From Diphasiastrum complanatum (lineage: Eukaryota; Streptophyta; Lycopodiopsida; Lycopodiales; Lycopodiaceae), in assembly GCA_029204225.1 (NCBI GenBank), contig CM055092.1:74130857-74194856 (forward strand): 64,000 nt of DNA. The letters are read 5' to 3'. Positions 22,512-34,049 of the stretch are shown here, one piece after another (within the stretch, counting starts at the first letter, position 1; each line of letters begins with the position of its first letter). The position numbers and the translations under genes were made by a program. The notes under the pieces were generated by a model. The model was given only the letters and a program-made list of their open reading frames with translations. It made no database searches and had not been told where the DNA came from.

Positions 22512-22930
22512 TGAAAGAGTTAGCGATAACAGAGAATAACTAACTAGTTGATTCGCATTGACTTGTCTTGTAATTCTCTGTTTAGCTGCCTTGTAAACTC
22601 CACACAATGGAGATATATACAAAATTTTGATCAACAACATAGAGAGACAAAAATAGGGAGAATAGCTGTGCATGAAAGTCTGCCAATGAGCAGAACACAA
22701 CGATCAAATGAGCGTTAGGCCGCCAACGAGCAAGACACTGACCAACTCACTCGAAACTCTAAAAACAGATAATACAATTGCTCTCATCTCCATCTCCTCA
22801 TTCTTGCCGTCTTGATTGCTTGAATCTTTTATGTTCTGTGATCTGTAGTCACTTGCTTAGGGTCCTGAAACTTCCGCAAAAGAAAACCAAACGAACTCGA
22901 GAGGAATCAGTTCATGACACATTCGCAACA

Positions 22931-25900
22931 TAAGAAAATTGTAGTAATAACTGCACACTCAAAACTAGCTCTTAGTTCTGTAATGGCTACAATGATTCGA
23001 AGATCATTTGATAGCTTGATATTCTGACTCTTTATCTGAATATAATCGATGTTATAACATCTACCGTGTCTGCTGATTAATTATAGTGATCGTCTTATTT
23101 TGAATGCTAATTTGCTTGATATAATAACATCATCTTCTTCTTAAATGATTATAGACATTTATCCAAATGTATAAAGACGTTGAGCTTATGTTTCAAAGCC
23201 TTTTCCATATAATGGACTGTGCGATTGCAGGTCAGCATGTCATGAGCTGAATCGGGTAAAGTTAGACCTCTTGGTCTCCAGGCATGTTCGGGAATTGCTC
23301 TGTGAGTATATCTTGGACCAATTTTTGCATTTTACCAATGCCTATATTGTGGAGTTGGCAGAAAATCACCTGATGGCATTGTAATAAGTTATAGTGTGTC
23401 ACTCGTTCACACTTGTCCACTTAGCCAATTGTGTGGGAAGAGAGGGGAAAACGACATGGCCAACGTAGAGATGGACACTTCGAAGCATGGTTCCACTCTC
23501 TTTGCCCATTGGGTTTATGGGTTTTGGGACTGGGGTTCATTATCTAGTCCAACAACACCACATACCCGAAAGTTGCGCACTTGTTGTGCAACCCTCTGTT
23601 CTCGCCAGCCTGATCCACCTCTCTCCAAAGACCCAAAACCCGGGTTGTTTGGACATCGAATGTTTTCAAAGCCCTGCCCTCATTGTCCCGCTATGTGGGC
23701 CCATCAATGGCCTGAAAATTGCGAGATCCATGCACTGTTGGCATGTCGGCGCATCTACCTCACTGATAATGCGAAGTGCTTATTTGAAAAACCCGAAGAA
23801 TGCGAATAGGTTGTCGACAGATCATCCTGCTCAGTTTTTAATTGATTTTTGAGCTCGCCGAATTGGACACTGGGTAGTTGTTTTTGCCAAGTCGGTTCCA
23901 GGTCCGTTTGCATGTTTTCCAAAATATCCGAAATTGCAGACAAAATATTACCAGTTTACATTAAAAAGTAATTTTATTCACTTAATAACGCTTTTTAAAC
24001 ATAAGTTTTATATGGATCTAGCTGCTTTACCAGACATGAATTTCTTACATTTGAAAACAACAAACCAAAAATTTCGTGCATTTAAAAAAAGCTGTGAAAA
24101 TTTCCAAATGTCAAATTATTGTAAGATTTATAGAAAGACAATTTTTGGAAAAAGAGGTCGGCTCCACTCCCATAGATTGCAGGCTTGCCCACACATCGAC
24201 CCAAAGTGTGAATCAATAAAAGGCCTAATGAAAAATGATAAATGCCTCGTCAAGATCTGTTTAAAAATTCGAGCCTACTTGAAAGAATTTTTTTAGCTTT
24301 CTCCTTATGAAAGCAACATGCTTTTCGCCCATGAGTTGCATTAAAGCCTACAAATTTTGTTTATAACAACTTTTGTGGCAGGTTGAAAAAAAAAAGTTTT
24401 CCGCAATCACCTGTTTCCGCTGTGCGGGCTACCTAATGTCCCAAAAAATGCGAAATCCACGAACTGATGTCCAAACCACATATTTTTTTTGTTGATTATG
24501 CGAAGTGCAAGTCCCCGATTGGGTGTGGTATTTGTCGCATTGTTATGTCCCCAATCGATTGAGGTTTTCAAGGCACTGTCATGCATGATGGGGAGCTGGC
24601 AGCACGCACGAGCTATCTCCGTCGGATCTCTCCACCGACTCTTCACACATGTTGGTCTACTCCCGTCTCCCACGCGTGGGATGTCACTTCCTCCATCCTC
24701 TTCTTCTCGCTGGTCCCCTTCCTTGTCCCCTCCTTTTCTTTTTGCTTCCCATCTTGCAACTTCGTCCAATCCTCCTACTTTCACTTGGCCTACAAATTTC
24801 GTCGTTGTCTATGCACTATTGCCTCCTTCCTCCGTCCTTTGGCATTTCCTCCTCTGGGCCCACCGATCTGTCAACCATATGCTGCTCTCCATGTCTCACC
24901 ACTTCCCCACCCCCCTGTGGCTGAAGCGCCTCATGGATTCCCCCCGGCCTCCCCTCCTTCCTCCCCTCACGGTTTAGAGGTTCCATCCACTCTAGCAATG
25001 GCGGGCCCAATTCTGCTGCCTTCGCCCATGCCAGAACAGGCCATCCAACTTCCTGTGCAGACGCCTGCTAGACGAAGAAGCCGCACAAAGTGCCCCCAGT
25101 CGCAGTCGAGGCAACAACCTCATCGGTAGGCGCACTCCCGAAAGGTGATTCCATTTGCGCCTACTGTACCCCTCAAATAGAAACGTCACCCAGCAAGGCA
25201 AGAAACGAGGACGCCCACCTTCTCTCACAAGAAATGGTAGGTTGAGATCTTAAAATTTCAAACTTGACAATGAATTTCCATGAATGTGCCTAACTCCTTA
25301 GTAGTTCACTTATTGTATATGTAGAGGCCACTACTAGAGAAACGTAGATGGTATCAGGAGTGCATTGTAACTGAACCAATTGCACTCGTCCACGAGGCCC
25401 CTATGTGGATGATGAGTGCGTGAACGATGGAACTAGGTGACATACATATGAACATTTTGAGGATTGTGTGGCAACAACGATTTCATAACAATTTTTTTTA
25501 GCATTTGGATTTGCTTGGATTATGTAATATTTTGTTGCAACAATTATGCCATAGAAACTTTATTTGGATGAGGGCTTTGATAGGCACGACCTTTTAATTG
25601 AAAGTGCTTCCATTTTGTTTGTGGCTATGCACAACTTTTTTCTATCCAAGAAAAATACCCCATCACATTTACAAAAACTACAAAACTCTTATTACAATTT
25701 AGATGATGTGAGTATATATATTTGTAACTTGTAGTTTGCTACTTGGATGCACGTGTGTTTTAGCATGACGTATATAAATATGCTATTATTGCATGTAGTA
25801 TGGATATTGAAAAACATGTGGGAATCTTGGAGCAGGACTCTGTTGGTACAAGTTTTTGTTATAAGCATGTAAATAATGACATTTGACATTGGTGGTTCAT

Positions 25901-26266
25901 GGGTACATGCCAATGTGCAAAGAATGCATGACAATGAGTGGATGCAATTTATTGGTGCATATTTATATTATGTTGTACCAAATGTTACTTGAAATCCTTT
26001 TTTGCTATTGAATTTTTATGACAAAAAGTGAGGGTTTTCATAATCTGCACAAATTGGAAAAATAAACTAACACACTCACAAAATGTGTGCACTCTTGGCT
26101 AAATCGGCCCAGATTATGGTCATCCATTAGTTTTATCCGTAGACTCACAAGGGGGGTTGAAGTAGGTGAGGTGTGAAAAAGTCGTCGCAAATGCAGCTCT
26201 AAAGTGTGAAAGGGTTCTTCTAGCTTAAAGGACCGTAAACCTTAGGGATAGAAAGAGATTTTTTTT

Positions 26267-26268
<2 letters not shown>
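22931..26268. other. Old repeat DNA, no recognised gene
   Basis: A GC-richer stretch at about 23400-23820 and another at 24400-24600 share degenerate words (GCGA[G/A]ATCCA, TTATGCGAAGTGC) and may be copies of one decayed repeat. A C/T-rich segment at 24560-25170 opens long frames in several phases, with no domain I recognise. The rest is AT-rich with no features. Confidence 0.4.

Positions 26269-26332
<64 letters not shown>
26269..26332. repeat. (GA)n microsatellite upstream of the Alba gene
   Basis: About 64 nt of uninterrupted GA lie about 25 bp before a TATAAATAG word. Its effect on the downstream promoter is unknown. Confidence 0.95.
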
Positions 26333-26334
<2 letters not shown>

Positions 26335-26356
26335 CTTTTGGGTTAGGATCTCGGGA

Positions 26357-26860
26357 TATAAATAGCGTAGAGAGAGAAAATGTCAACACTTATAGAAAAA
26401 CTTAATAGTCTAAGGTTTTTGTGCAATTAGGGTTTCATGGAAGAAAAATAGCAAGAGGTCTGATAGACAAAAGGAGATTTATTGAATTTCATTAATCCAT
26501 GTGTATTTAAGGGTTTGATCAAAGACGTTAACTAAATTTCATTGATGAACATGTGCACTTCAGTTATCCCATAACAAGTTATAACAAATGTTTTACTTTG
26601 GGCCAAGGCTTATAAATTCTTAGGTGTTTTAGTGTCCTGAAGAAAATGTTTAAATGAGACTTTTACAATAAAAAGAGCCAAATGCTAGGGTTTATGTGAG
26701 ATTAGGTTTCATGGAATAAATTAGGGTTTAGTTAAAAACTGAGGATTTAGGGCCTGGGTGACATTAGGGTACTATAGAAAAGAAAAAAACTAGGGTTTCG
26801 TGGAGGAGAAATATTGATATGGCAAGGTGTGTCTCTGAGAGAGAGAGAGAGAGAGGAGCT
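26357..26860 (+). promoter_or_regulatory. Alba gene promoter/5' leader with telo-boxes and GA tract
   Basis: TATAAATAG at 26357-26365 is the best TATA candidate, though it lies about 500 bp from the start codon. TAGGGTTT (telo-box in reverse) occurs at 26428-26435, 26686-26693, 26722-26729 and 26791-26798. Telo-boxes are typical of plant genes for ribosome and translation-related proteins. A short GA tract at about 26837-26855 directly precedes the ATG at 26861 and is probably in the 5' UTR. Confidence 0.5.
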
Positions 26861-29800
26861 ATGGAGGAGATGTCGGAAGGAGTAGCGAACATCAAGCTCT
26901 ACGAGGAGGCTCAGAACAAAAAGAATCGCATTCAAGTTTCCAACACCAAAAAGCCGCTCTTCTTTTATGTCAACCTTGCCAAGGTGCATCTGCCGCCACC
27001 TTTCCTCACCTCATCGCGTATCTCATCTCTTATTGTTACCACTCTGATTTTCTTTCTCATTACAACTCTATCATATCTTATTATTACCACTCTGTCATAA
27101 CCGGCTCTTGACTGCACTGCGCATTTCGGCATATTTCTATGTGATTTTGGCAATTTGATTATACTGTTAATGTGGTAAATTTTGTTCTTACCCTGGTTTA
27201 TATGCTAAGTCTGCAAATGATAATGTGAAATGACTGTCTGAGTGCTGTATCTCTGTGTTTTATTTACTATCCATTCTTTCTCAATCTCTTCTACTGTTAC
27301 AATCATTTCATAAAGCCAGTGAATGTAGCTTGTACTCATCCTTTGCCATTTCATTTTTAATTATTACTTTTATACTGTAATTTTAGTTAATTGCGCTAGC
27401 GACATTACGGACAATACCTACATTAGTGATGGTGCTTGAAGGCACGGCTGCAATCAGTGCCAAGTGGCAATGATCTTGTCATTAGTTTTGCATATTAGTC
27501 GTGGGCAGTTTTTTAGTGCACTAGGTTTTTTTCCTTTCAAATTTTTGTTCCAGCCTTGACATGTCTACACGATTGTCTGTAGTGTTGGAAGAAGGAATGA
27601 CGATTCGATAATTCAAAGTCTATGGACGAACCGTTGAGCGTAGTGGAACGAGCCTTCTTTCCTAGTGCATGACTACGCCTATCAATAATTGAACAAAGCC
27701 ATAATGACGGAAGTCATGTTCAATATTTTAGCAACTGACTTTGAAATCATTAGTGCTAAAGTAATTTCGTAGGCAAACAGTTTCAGAGTGCGAAGTGATG
27801 TATAGAATATTGCAGCGTTGAAGTATTCAACAGATCAGATGAAACAATAAGAGATTTATCAGTTAGATCAAAGATCGATTATTTGGATGAATCACTCTCG
27901 ATGGTAGAATAATCCAACATGTAGAATAGGTGTTCTCCATTGATTTCCGGGCTGTCCGTTGTCTTGATCATTTGTTTGAGTGCGCTTGGCATTTGCAAAC
28001 CATTTCTATTGTTTATTTCATCATTTCGGTGTGTTTTTAGCACCCTGCCACAACTTACCTTTAGCTACTTGAGTATATACTTGTTTTAGAATGCTGAACA
28101 CATTCTGCAGCCCATCACGACTTCTTAGTCACTTTGCCATTGGTTGCTTGGGTGTCTGTGAATTTACCTGAGTTTTTCAGCACTCCACTACTAGGGGTTA
28201 GGGTTTACAGGGTTATACTACATTTTGTTGTTACGGTTTCTTTTTGCTCATTGTTTAGGTTTTCTTTCGTGCACAGTGTTTAGCAGTCAATCTGGGTGTT
28301 TGTGGAGTGAAGTGGAGATGATTGACACCGAAGTTAGTCAATATGGCAGCTTCGGTGCATGCAAGTTGCAATTTCCAGCTCTCACTTGACTTCAGGCTCA
28401 TTCGTTTTGGCACATATAGTGGAGGTAGTATGACAAGGCCTAGTCTATAGGCAGGAACAACATTGAGGCCACTGTGAAGAGAAACACATGCATAAGCAGG
28501 GTCATGCAAGCTGTTTGGAGTGGTTCAAAGCCCCCCATTGGCAGACATGGGTGAAGTTTGGTCTCTCCACTACTGGCAAATGGGTGGATTAACATAGGGC
28601 AGAGGCCCATCAGATCTTGAGGTTTTGTTTATGGCCACGATGTTCTTCTATGCAGGTAGATGCTTTGTGCGAGGGTGGGGGATCTTCTCATGAATAATAA
28701 CAAGAGGAAGTATTAATCGTGATTCGTTACGACTTCTATGTCTTCATGACAAGAAGGGTTACAAGTCGATTCGAATCGGGCCGATTCGACCGGTTCAAAC
28801 CGATTCAAACCGGCCAGCATGACAAGGAAGTGTTGTTTTAGCTTGAGTCATAGTTGCATAAGCGATTCCTGAATCGCGATTCTCGAATCGCTGTCAGAAA
28901 AAATAGTGATTCGCTACGAATCGCTTTTTTTTTAAATTAGAAAAAATAAGCCACCCAATATGGGTAGCAGTAGAGAGAGAAAATTAGAGGATTGCAGATA
29001 GACAATTTTTCAGTAGGTTCTGGTCCTCCACAAGCAGCTAGGTGTTCCACAAATGCTGTTGAACGGACATTTGTGACTTAGGATTCCAATCAATAAGAAT
29101 AGACTTGGGAAGTCCGTGTGGGCAAAGTATTGCGAATAAAGCTACATAGCCACATTGCTCGACAATAATAGTGCTCCATAGAATGAAGTGAGCCTATTTT
29201 GAGAACCTATCAACTAGCACTATGCAAGGGCCATGATTGTGGGGGTTGCGAGGAATGCCAAGGATAAAAGTCCATGGATTTATCCATCCACTTGTGGCGA
29301 GGAAAGGGCCAGTGTGGAGGAGGCCAAAAGACTTGTCAAGGGAATAGTTGTTTTGAGCAAAAATCACGACGACGGATAAGAGTAGTGAGTTTAGACTTTG
29401 GACGACCAATAAAAGTGATATTTGAGGTGGGCATGATCTTTGAATACCAAAATGGTCCCAACGGGAGAAAATTGAGCACAAGATAGAGAAGAACCATTGA
29501 TATCATCATTTTGCAATATAATATGTGCTCATTTGATTGATAAAGCTTTTTCTCTTTTCACTCAATGATTCTTCCTCTATGTGCTAGCTTCATTGCAGCT
29601 TATTTTGCACAGATAGCTTATTCAAATTTATGGTATGCTGAAAGCTTGCAATTTCTGAAGTTATGCAAGGTTTGATGCGACATGTAGATTGATTAAAGAT
29701 TTGAAAATGCCTCAATAACACTTTTCCTCATATCTGAAAAATATTTTTATTGGTCAATTGTGAATTTCTGACAGAGATACTTGCAACAATATGAAGAAGT

Positions 29801-32360
29801 TGAATTATCTGCTCTCGGCATGGGTAAGTGACAATGCTATTATCCTTGAAAAAAGTTGGAGACTGATTATCAAAAGGTTGGTATACTAGAAGTAAGAAAA
29901 ATTTTCAACTCCTCTCGTGCTATAGAAGAAAGAGCCAAACCTATGCTTCTTCAAACCTATGACTTCACAACACTATACACTAAAATCAATTTGGAAGATT
30001 TGAAGTTTCGTATTAATAAGCTAATTTGAGATGCTTTGAATATACTCGTTGCTTTTTGAGCTATTCTATATATGCTTTTCAAAATTTTGAAACACCATAC
30101 AAATCTTCTTGTAAAAGCACTGGAACTTCCTTATTTGAGTGTGTATCCTTTAGCTGAGAAGATTTAAAGTATCTGGAGGATGTGTATGATGAGAAGTTGG
30201 AATAATTTGAATCAAAAGCTTTTATTTTTCACAGTGCAAGAAAGCATGTGTGGTGTGTTTTAATCTTCCCTGGAGTTGTCTAAGAAACCACTAAACACAA
30301 GTCATGTTTTTCCTTTGGAACTTGTTTACAAGTCTATTATGTGAGGAGCTCAGAAGCTGAGTATGCTCATTTTTAAATTTTTGCATTGTTGTCATGACAT
30401 TTAACCGAAAGGGCAATGTAATTCATGCTGATGCTGATAATTTATTCTTCTTCTTGGATTGTGAACTTGTCATTTTGTGCAGCCATTGCTACAGTGGTTA
30501 CAGTGGCTGAGATCCTTAAGAACAATGGCCTAGCAGTTGAGAAAAGTATGTCACAGGTTACAACTTATCAGGATTCAGTAGCTTTGTTTTGGATGCAGTA
30601 GTGATCAGTACGACAACAGAGACAAATTTTCACTTTGGAAACAAATCAATGTACACAGTCAGCAGACGATTGCTGTTTGATATCTTTTCTCTTTTGTATT
30701 TCAAGAACCTGTGGAAAAGCCAAGAAGTAGGGAACTCAGGAACCCGTAGCCGATGTCACTAGACAGTTACGTGAAGTATTAAAAAAAAACTTGCAAAAAG
30801 CAAAATATTGCAGCTCACTCCATTCTTAAGCATTTTCTAGTACCTCTCAACATTTGAACTATAGTAAAGACCACTGATCTGAAGGTATTTTTTAGACACT
30901 ATAGGCCAATTGACCAGGACTTCATCTATCCTTTACTGGTATTGAACCAGCAATTGGCATCTAATTATGTGGATTTGTCTCTGCTTTTTTCTTTTGGCAA
31001 TGCTTGAGGACTCTTTATTTCCTACTAGATGGTTTTGGAGCATGTTATGAATATCAACATGGTTACTGAAAACTTTTGCCGGTTGCAATTTTCCACTAGA
31101 CATCCCATATGAAAATCAAGACTCATTGAAATCCAGTGCATGCTCATTTTGAGGCTCTTCACACCTCAAAAGGAGTCGTTTCATAACCTTAGCCCTCTAT
31201 GTGAGTTGATCTCTTGCTTTATAGTCCGTCTGGTACATTCAAGGTGTCAATTTGCATGCTGTTGTCAGCCTTGTGAGGAGGTGCAAAAGTTCCATTCTAA
31301 AGGCTTTGGCTTGTGGTTGAAACTTGATGAGTGCAGTCCCACAATGCCTATACTGTGATATAACATAGCTTTTTCTAGGAACCTTTGTTGACAGGCTATA
31401 TCTTTCAGGCTGATCCCAATAGCTCTGTAGTACCATTATGTGTCATTTCATATGTAGTTCACCAAGATGCTCCCTGAAAGTGTTCTATATTGAGACAACA
31501 TCCATGTTTCATAATGGCTTTAGGTGAATTGTGTTTGTGTAGTCCTCAAGAATGTTCTGCGTTTGATTCCGTGGTTAGGGCCAGTCATCATTATCTGATC
31601 CATGTGGATCAGTATTCAGAAGCAAAGGCTAAAAAATCTCAGGAAATCATGGATTTTATAGTTGTGGATAGCAGTTGGGGGCGTTTGAAATGAAATAGGG
31701 ACATGCTTCCTTTGGGTTGTGCATAAGGATATTCTGAGCAAGTTTTCTCCTAGTTTTTTAAAAATCTGTACTTTTAAAACTGCATGATGAAGACTTTGGC
31801 ATAAGTTGAATTTCATTTTGGAATTACTGAATGTTAAGATTGCTCAAAACTACTCCAATTAGAGCTCAACCAATCAGGAGCAAAACATTGTTTTGTTCTT
31901 ATTGTTGTCTGTTTTCAGAGATTTGGACATCAACAGTGTATATTCGAGATGAGACACGAGGTCGTGTACAAAAGGCCAAGGTACTGGAACTCTGTTCAAT
32001 TTTTAAACAGTTGAACAGGTATGTGGATTACAAACTTCAATTAAGGTTTCTTTGTGGGAAGCACTCTTTACAGAATGCAGAAGCTTTAAATATAGGCATT
32101 GACATTATCTTGTGTAAGGGTAGTTTGAATGATGTACACCCTTTAGACTTTCAGACGGTGTGGCTTATCACTAGCTACAAGTGGAACAATATGATATCAT
32201 TTTGGCAAGTTTCTTATCTGCTTATTTTTTTTAAGTTTGATCATGCAATCTGTACCTTCAGGTGGAGATTGTACTGGGGAAATCTGCTCAGTTCAATGAG
32301 CTGATGGAAGCAGTTTTGAATGAAGAAAATGTAGCAGAGGATGGTGATGAGCAGACTTAA
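26861..32360 (+). CDS. Alba-family DNA/RNA-binding protein (short plant type)
   Basis: Exons read as 26861-26983, 29775-29823, 30483-30545, 31919-31980 and 32262-32360, all with GT/AG borders. They total 396 nt (131 residues). Conserved Alba-domain pieces appear in order: NRIQVSNTKKPLFFYVNLAK (22-41), RYLQQYEEVELSALGM, then A-I-A-T-V-V-T-V-A-E-I-L-K-N-N-G-L-A-V-E-K, R-G-R-V-Q-K-A-K, V-E-I-V-L and an acidic C-terminus. Length and sequence resemble Arabidopsis At2g34160 (about 130 residues). Alba proteins bind nucleic acids as dimers, and plant members are linked with RNA binding and RNA-DNA hybrids. An in-frame ATG at 26819 would add 14 residues encoded by a GA tract, so 26861 was chosen because it matches the family start MEEM/MEEI. 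The frame is intact through a 2.8-kb first intron carrying retroelement debris. Confidence 0.93.
27666..27919 (-). mobile_element. Antisense solo LTR (copia), short relative of the 52.1-kb LTR
   Basis: The left end TGCATGACTACGCCTATCAA is the reverse complement of the right end of the LTR at 52098-53223. The right end GAATAATCCAACA is the reverse complement of that LTR's first 13 bases. Intermediate blocks also align, for example ACTTTGAAATC. It is only about 254 bp against 1126 bp, so the middle is deleted. No clear 5-bp target duplication was found. Confidence 0.75.
29020..29481 (-). pseudogene. Ty3/gypsy integrase relic, antisense in Alba intron 1
   Basis: On the minus strand the frame includes WTFILGIPRNPHNHGPCIVL and VDRFSK, followed in a nearby frame by AHFI, then VALF and HGLPKSILIDW. 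This is the order of the plant gypsy integrase core (D-F-I-x-G-L-P, V-V-D-R-F-S-K-x-A-H-F, H-G-x-P-x-S-I-x-S-D). In-frame stops and substitutions show it is inactive. No LTR could be tied to it. Confidence 0.72.
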
Positions 32361-32847
32361 GAAGCCGTTGTCATTACAGAGGTTAAATGCCTCATTGATG
32401 CTTAACACCAAAGTGCAAAATCCTATGGAGTAAGACAACATGCTTTTATGCCTAACCGAGTAGTCTATCCAGAATTTCCATGCTTGTAACCAGCAATTTG
32501 GAAATGTGAGTCCAATAGTACTGAGGAAACTACTACTCTCTAGGGAGATTTACTGCTTTTGTCAGAGTAGAAATCTTTCATAATGTGTGGTTACTTAATT
32601 AAATGAGAATAGGATTTGAAACATCTTTTGTCAAGTAATAGGACTGGTTTATGCTGGTACATATGTACATCAAAGAGACTTAGCTACAAAAATTAGAGCA
32701 ATCACTTGTATGTAATTGTGCTATGCAGATGTGTCATTTTGCTGTTAAGAATCAGCACCAAGTTCTTCAGATGACTTGTTTGTTCTCCAGTGAGTGTAGT
32801 TTTGGCTTAAAGCCTGAATGTAACGGAAGTATAGTTTTCTATTTGAT

Positions 32848-32853
32848 AATAAA
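32848..32853 (+). terminator. Candidate poly(A) signal of the Alba gene
   Basis: AATAAA lies 488 bp after the stop codon, in an AT-rich region and followed by a T/G-rich stretch. It is the best canonical signal in the downstream 600 bp, but usage is unproven. Confidence 0.4.
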
Positions 32854-32880
32854 TATTGGTGTTGCAGTTTAGGAAGTGAT

Positions 32881-34049
32881 ATCATATGATCATCAATCCT
32901 TGCCTGACCTAAGAAACAACAAATGCTGTTTGTTTGATGCACTTTTGCAATCACATACACTCTTATTATGCTTTGCTTTTCTTGTCTTGCAAGTCCTTAT
33001 GCGATTTGGTGATTGCTTAGATAGTGCAGGCTATTCCAATGAACTCAAGAAGCAGATGTACTTTGTGTTTAAGCACTAGGTGGATACTTTGACCTTTAAC
33101 TAGATTGAAACAAACAAAAGTCTTAAAGGCTAACCAAAACAACTTATGAAGCAAGCAGGTTGTTTTTGGGGACTTTCGTACAGTCATTCTGATCAATATT
33201 ACTGTCTTTGAGCAGTGAAATTTTAGACAGGAAGAGATGTTAGACGGATGATGATCGATCAGTGATGGCATGCATCCTTTGCAACCCTGAGAAGCATGGT
33301 GATTAGAGTGACTTTTTAAAATTGCATATATAGCTCCACTTAGATGCTAGAAAGCTGCAAGATAGGACGAATATTACTTTTTGAAATGAGAAACTAGGTA
33401 TTTATTGAACTTCGGTACTAGCTCAAAGAAACTAGACCATGGTTTGATGAAATCTTGGGTCCACATTTGAGCTCTGTAATGTTTAATATATATCTAGAAT
33501 TACTGATTATTGGAATAAAGATAACGACAATCACACTTCCAAGCATACTTGCATTCGGCACATAGTTATGAACACATTCATATGCATAGCATTAATGGAA
33601 GTACATCAAGTAGGAACTATCGTTCACAAAGCAATCTTCAATAACTTAGAACAATGGCTGCCAATAACTTAGGCAGGTTCCCAAACAAAATCAAATTGCC
33701 TTACATAGAGCTCAAGACGTTAAACTCAGAAATTGGGAATCGATAGTTTGTTGACTCTTATTTATATTCATTTAGTGTTGTTGCAGCATGTAATATCATC
33801 TAATAGATATCTATTATGTTCCAATTATCAACGAATCGAGTATGAAGATTCGAAGTATCCCCTTATTTTTACCTCCATTGCATAAGATTATCATTCTTTT
33901 CTTCTTGTTTCACATAATTCAAAAATAGGCAATATCTGAAATCAATTTAACACCATACTAACATTCATTGATTAACAAACAAATACTCACTACAAACAAC
34001 TTCATTCTACCCCTCTATAGCACTATAACGGTCTCAAAACCACCCTTTT
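32881..34049. other. No gene recognised
   Basis: AT-rich sequence with short open frames only. I could not identify element ends or domains. Confidence 0.5.

Larger units (their letters stand above)
21904..22930 (+). mobile_element. Internally deleted copia element: LTR, primer site, gag start, LTR
   Basis: Two highly similar direct repeats, 21904-22321 and 22512-22930, both start TGAAAGAGTTAGCG and end in ...CGACA or ...CAACA. The first abuts TGGTATCAGAGC at 22322-22333, the standard primer-binding site for initiator methionine tRNA. A gag start with ATG at 22387 reads MATTIHMRIATSLDGENY. It is cut after about 39 residues by the second repeat, and no polypurine tract precedes that repeat. 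The repeats differ by a small indel near 22560 and scattered substitutions. No target duplication was found, so the 5' end of the element may lie further left or have been rearranged. Confidence 0.85.
26984..29774 (+). other. Intron 1 of the Alba gene (2.8 kb)
   Basis: Bordered by AAG/GTGCAT and CAG/AGATAC. It contains an antisense copia LTR (27666-27919), a decayed antisense gypsy integrase (29020-29481), and a stretch at about 28700-28935 rich in GATTCG and CGAATC words that resembles a degraded MITE. No separate host gene was seen inside it. Confidence 0.75.

Noticed and set aside
23396-23852. Two overlapping plus-strand frames of 121-137 codons
   Set aside because: They overlap in different phases and neither shows a known domain. 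Part recurs in degenerate form near 24.4 kb, suggesting a repeat.
24489-25129. Pro/Ser-rich frames of 160-180 codons
   Set aside because: C/T-rich composition opens two overlapping phases equally. No recognisable domain.
26819-26860. Upstream in-frame ATG of the Alba gene
   Set aside because: The added residues are encoded by a GA tract and do not match the family start. 26861 was preferred.
28700-28935. Second hAT MITE in Alba intron 1
   Set aside because: GATTCG/CGAATC-rich sequence looks similar in style, but matching ends and a target duplication could not be found.
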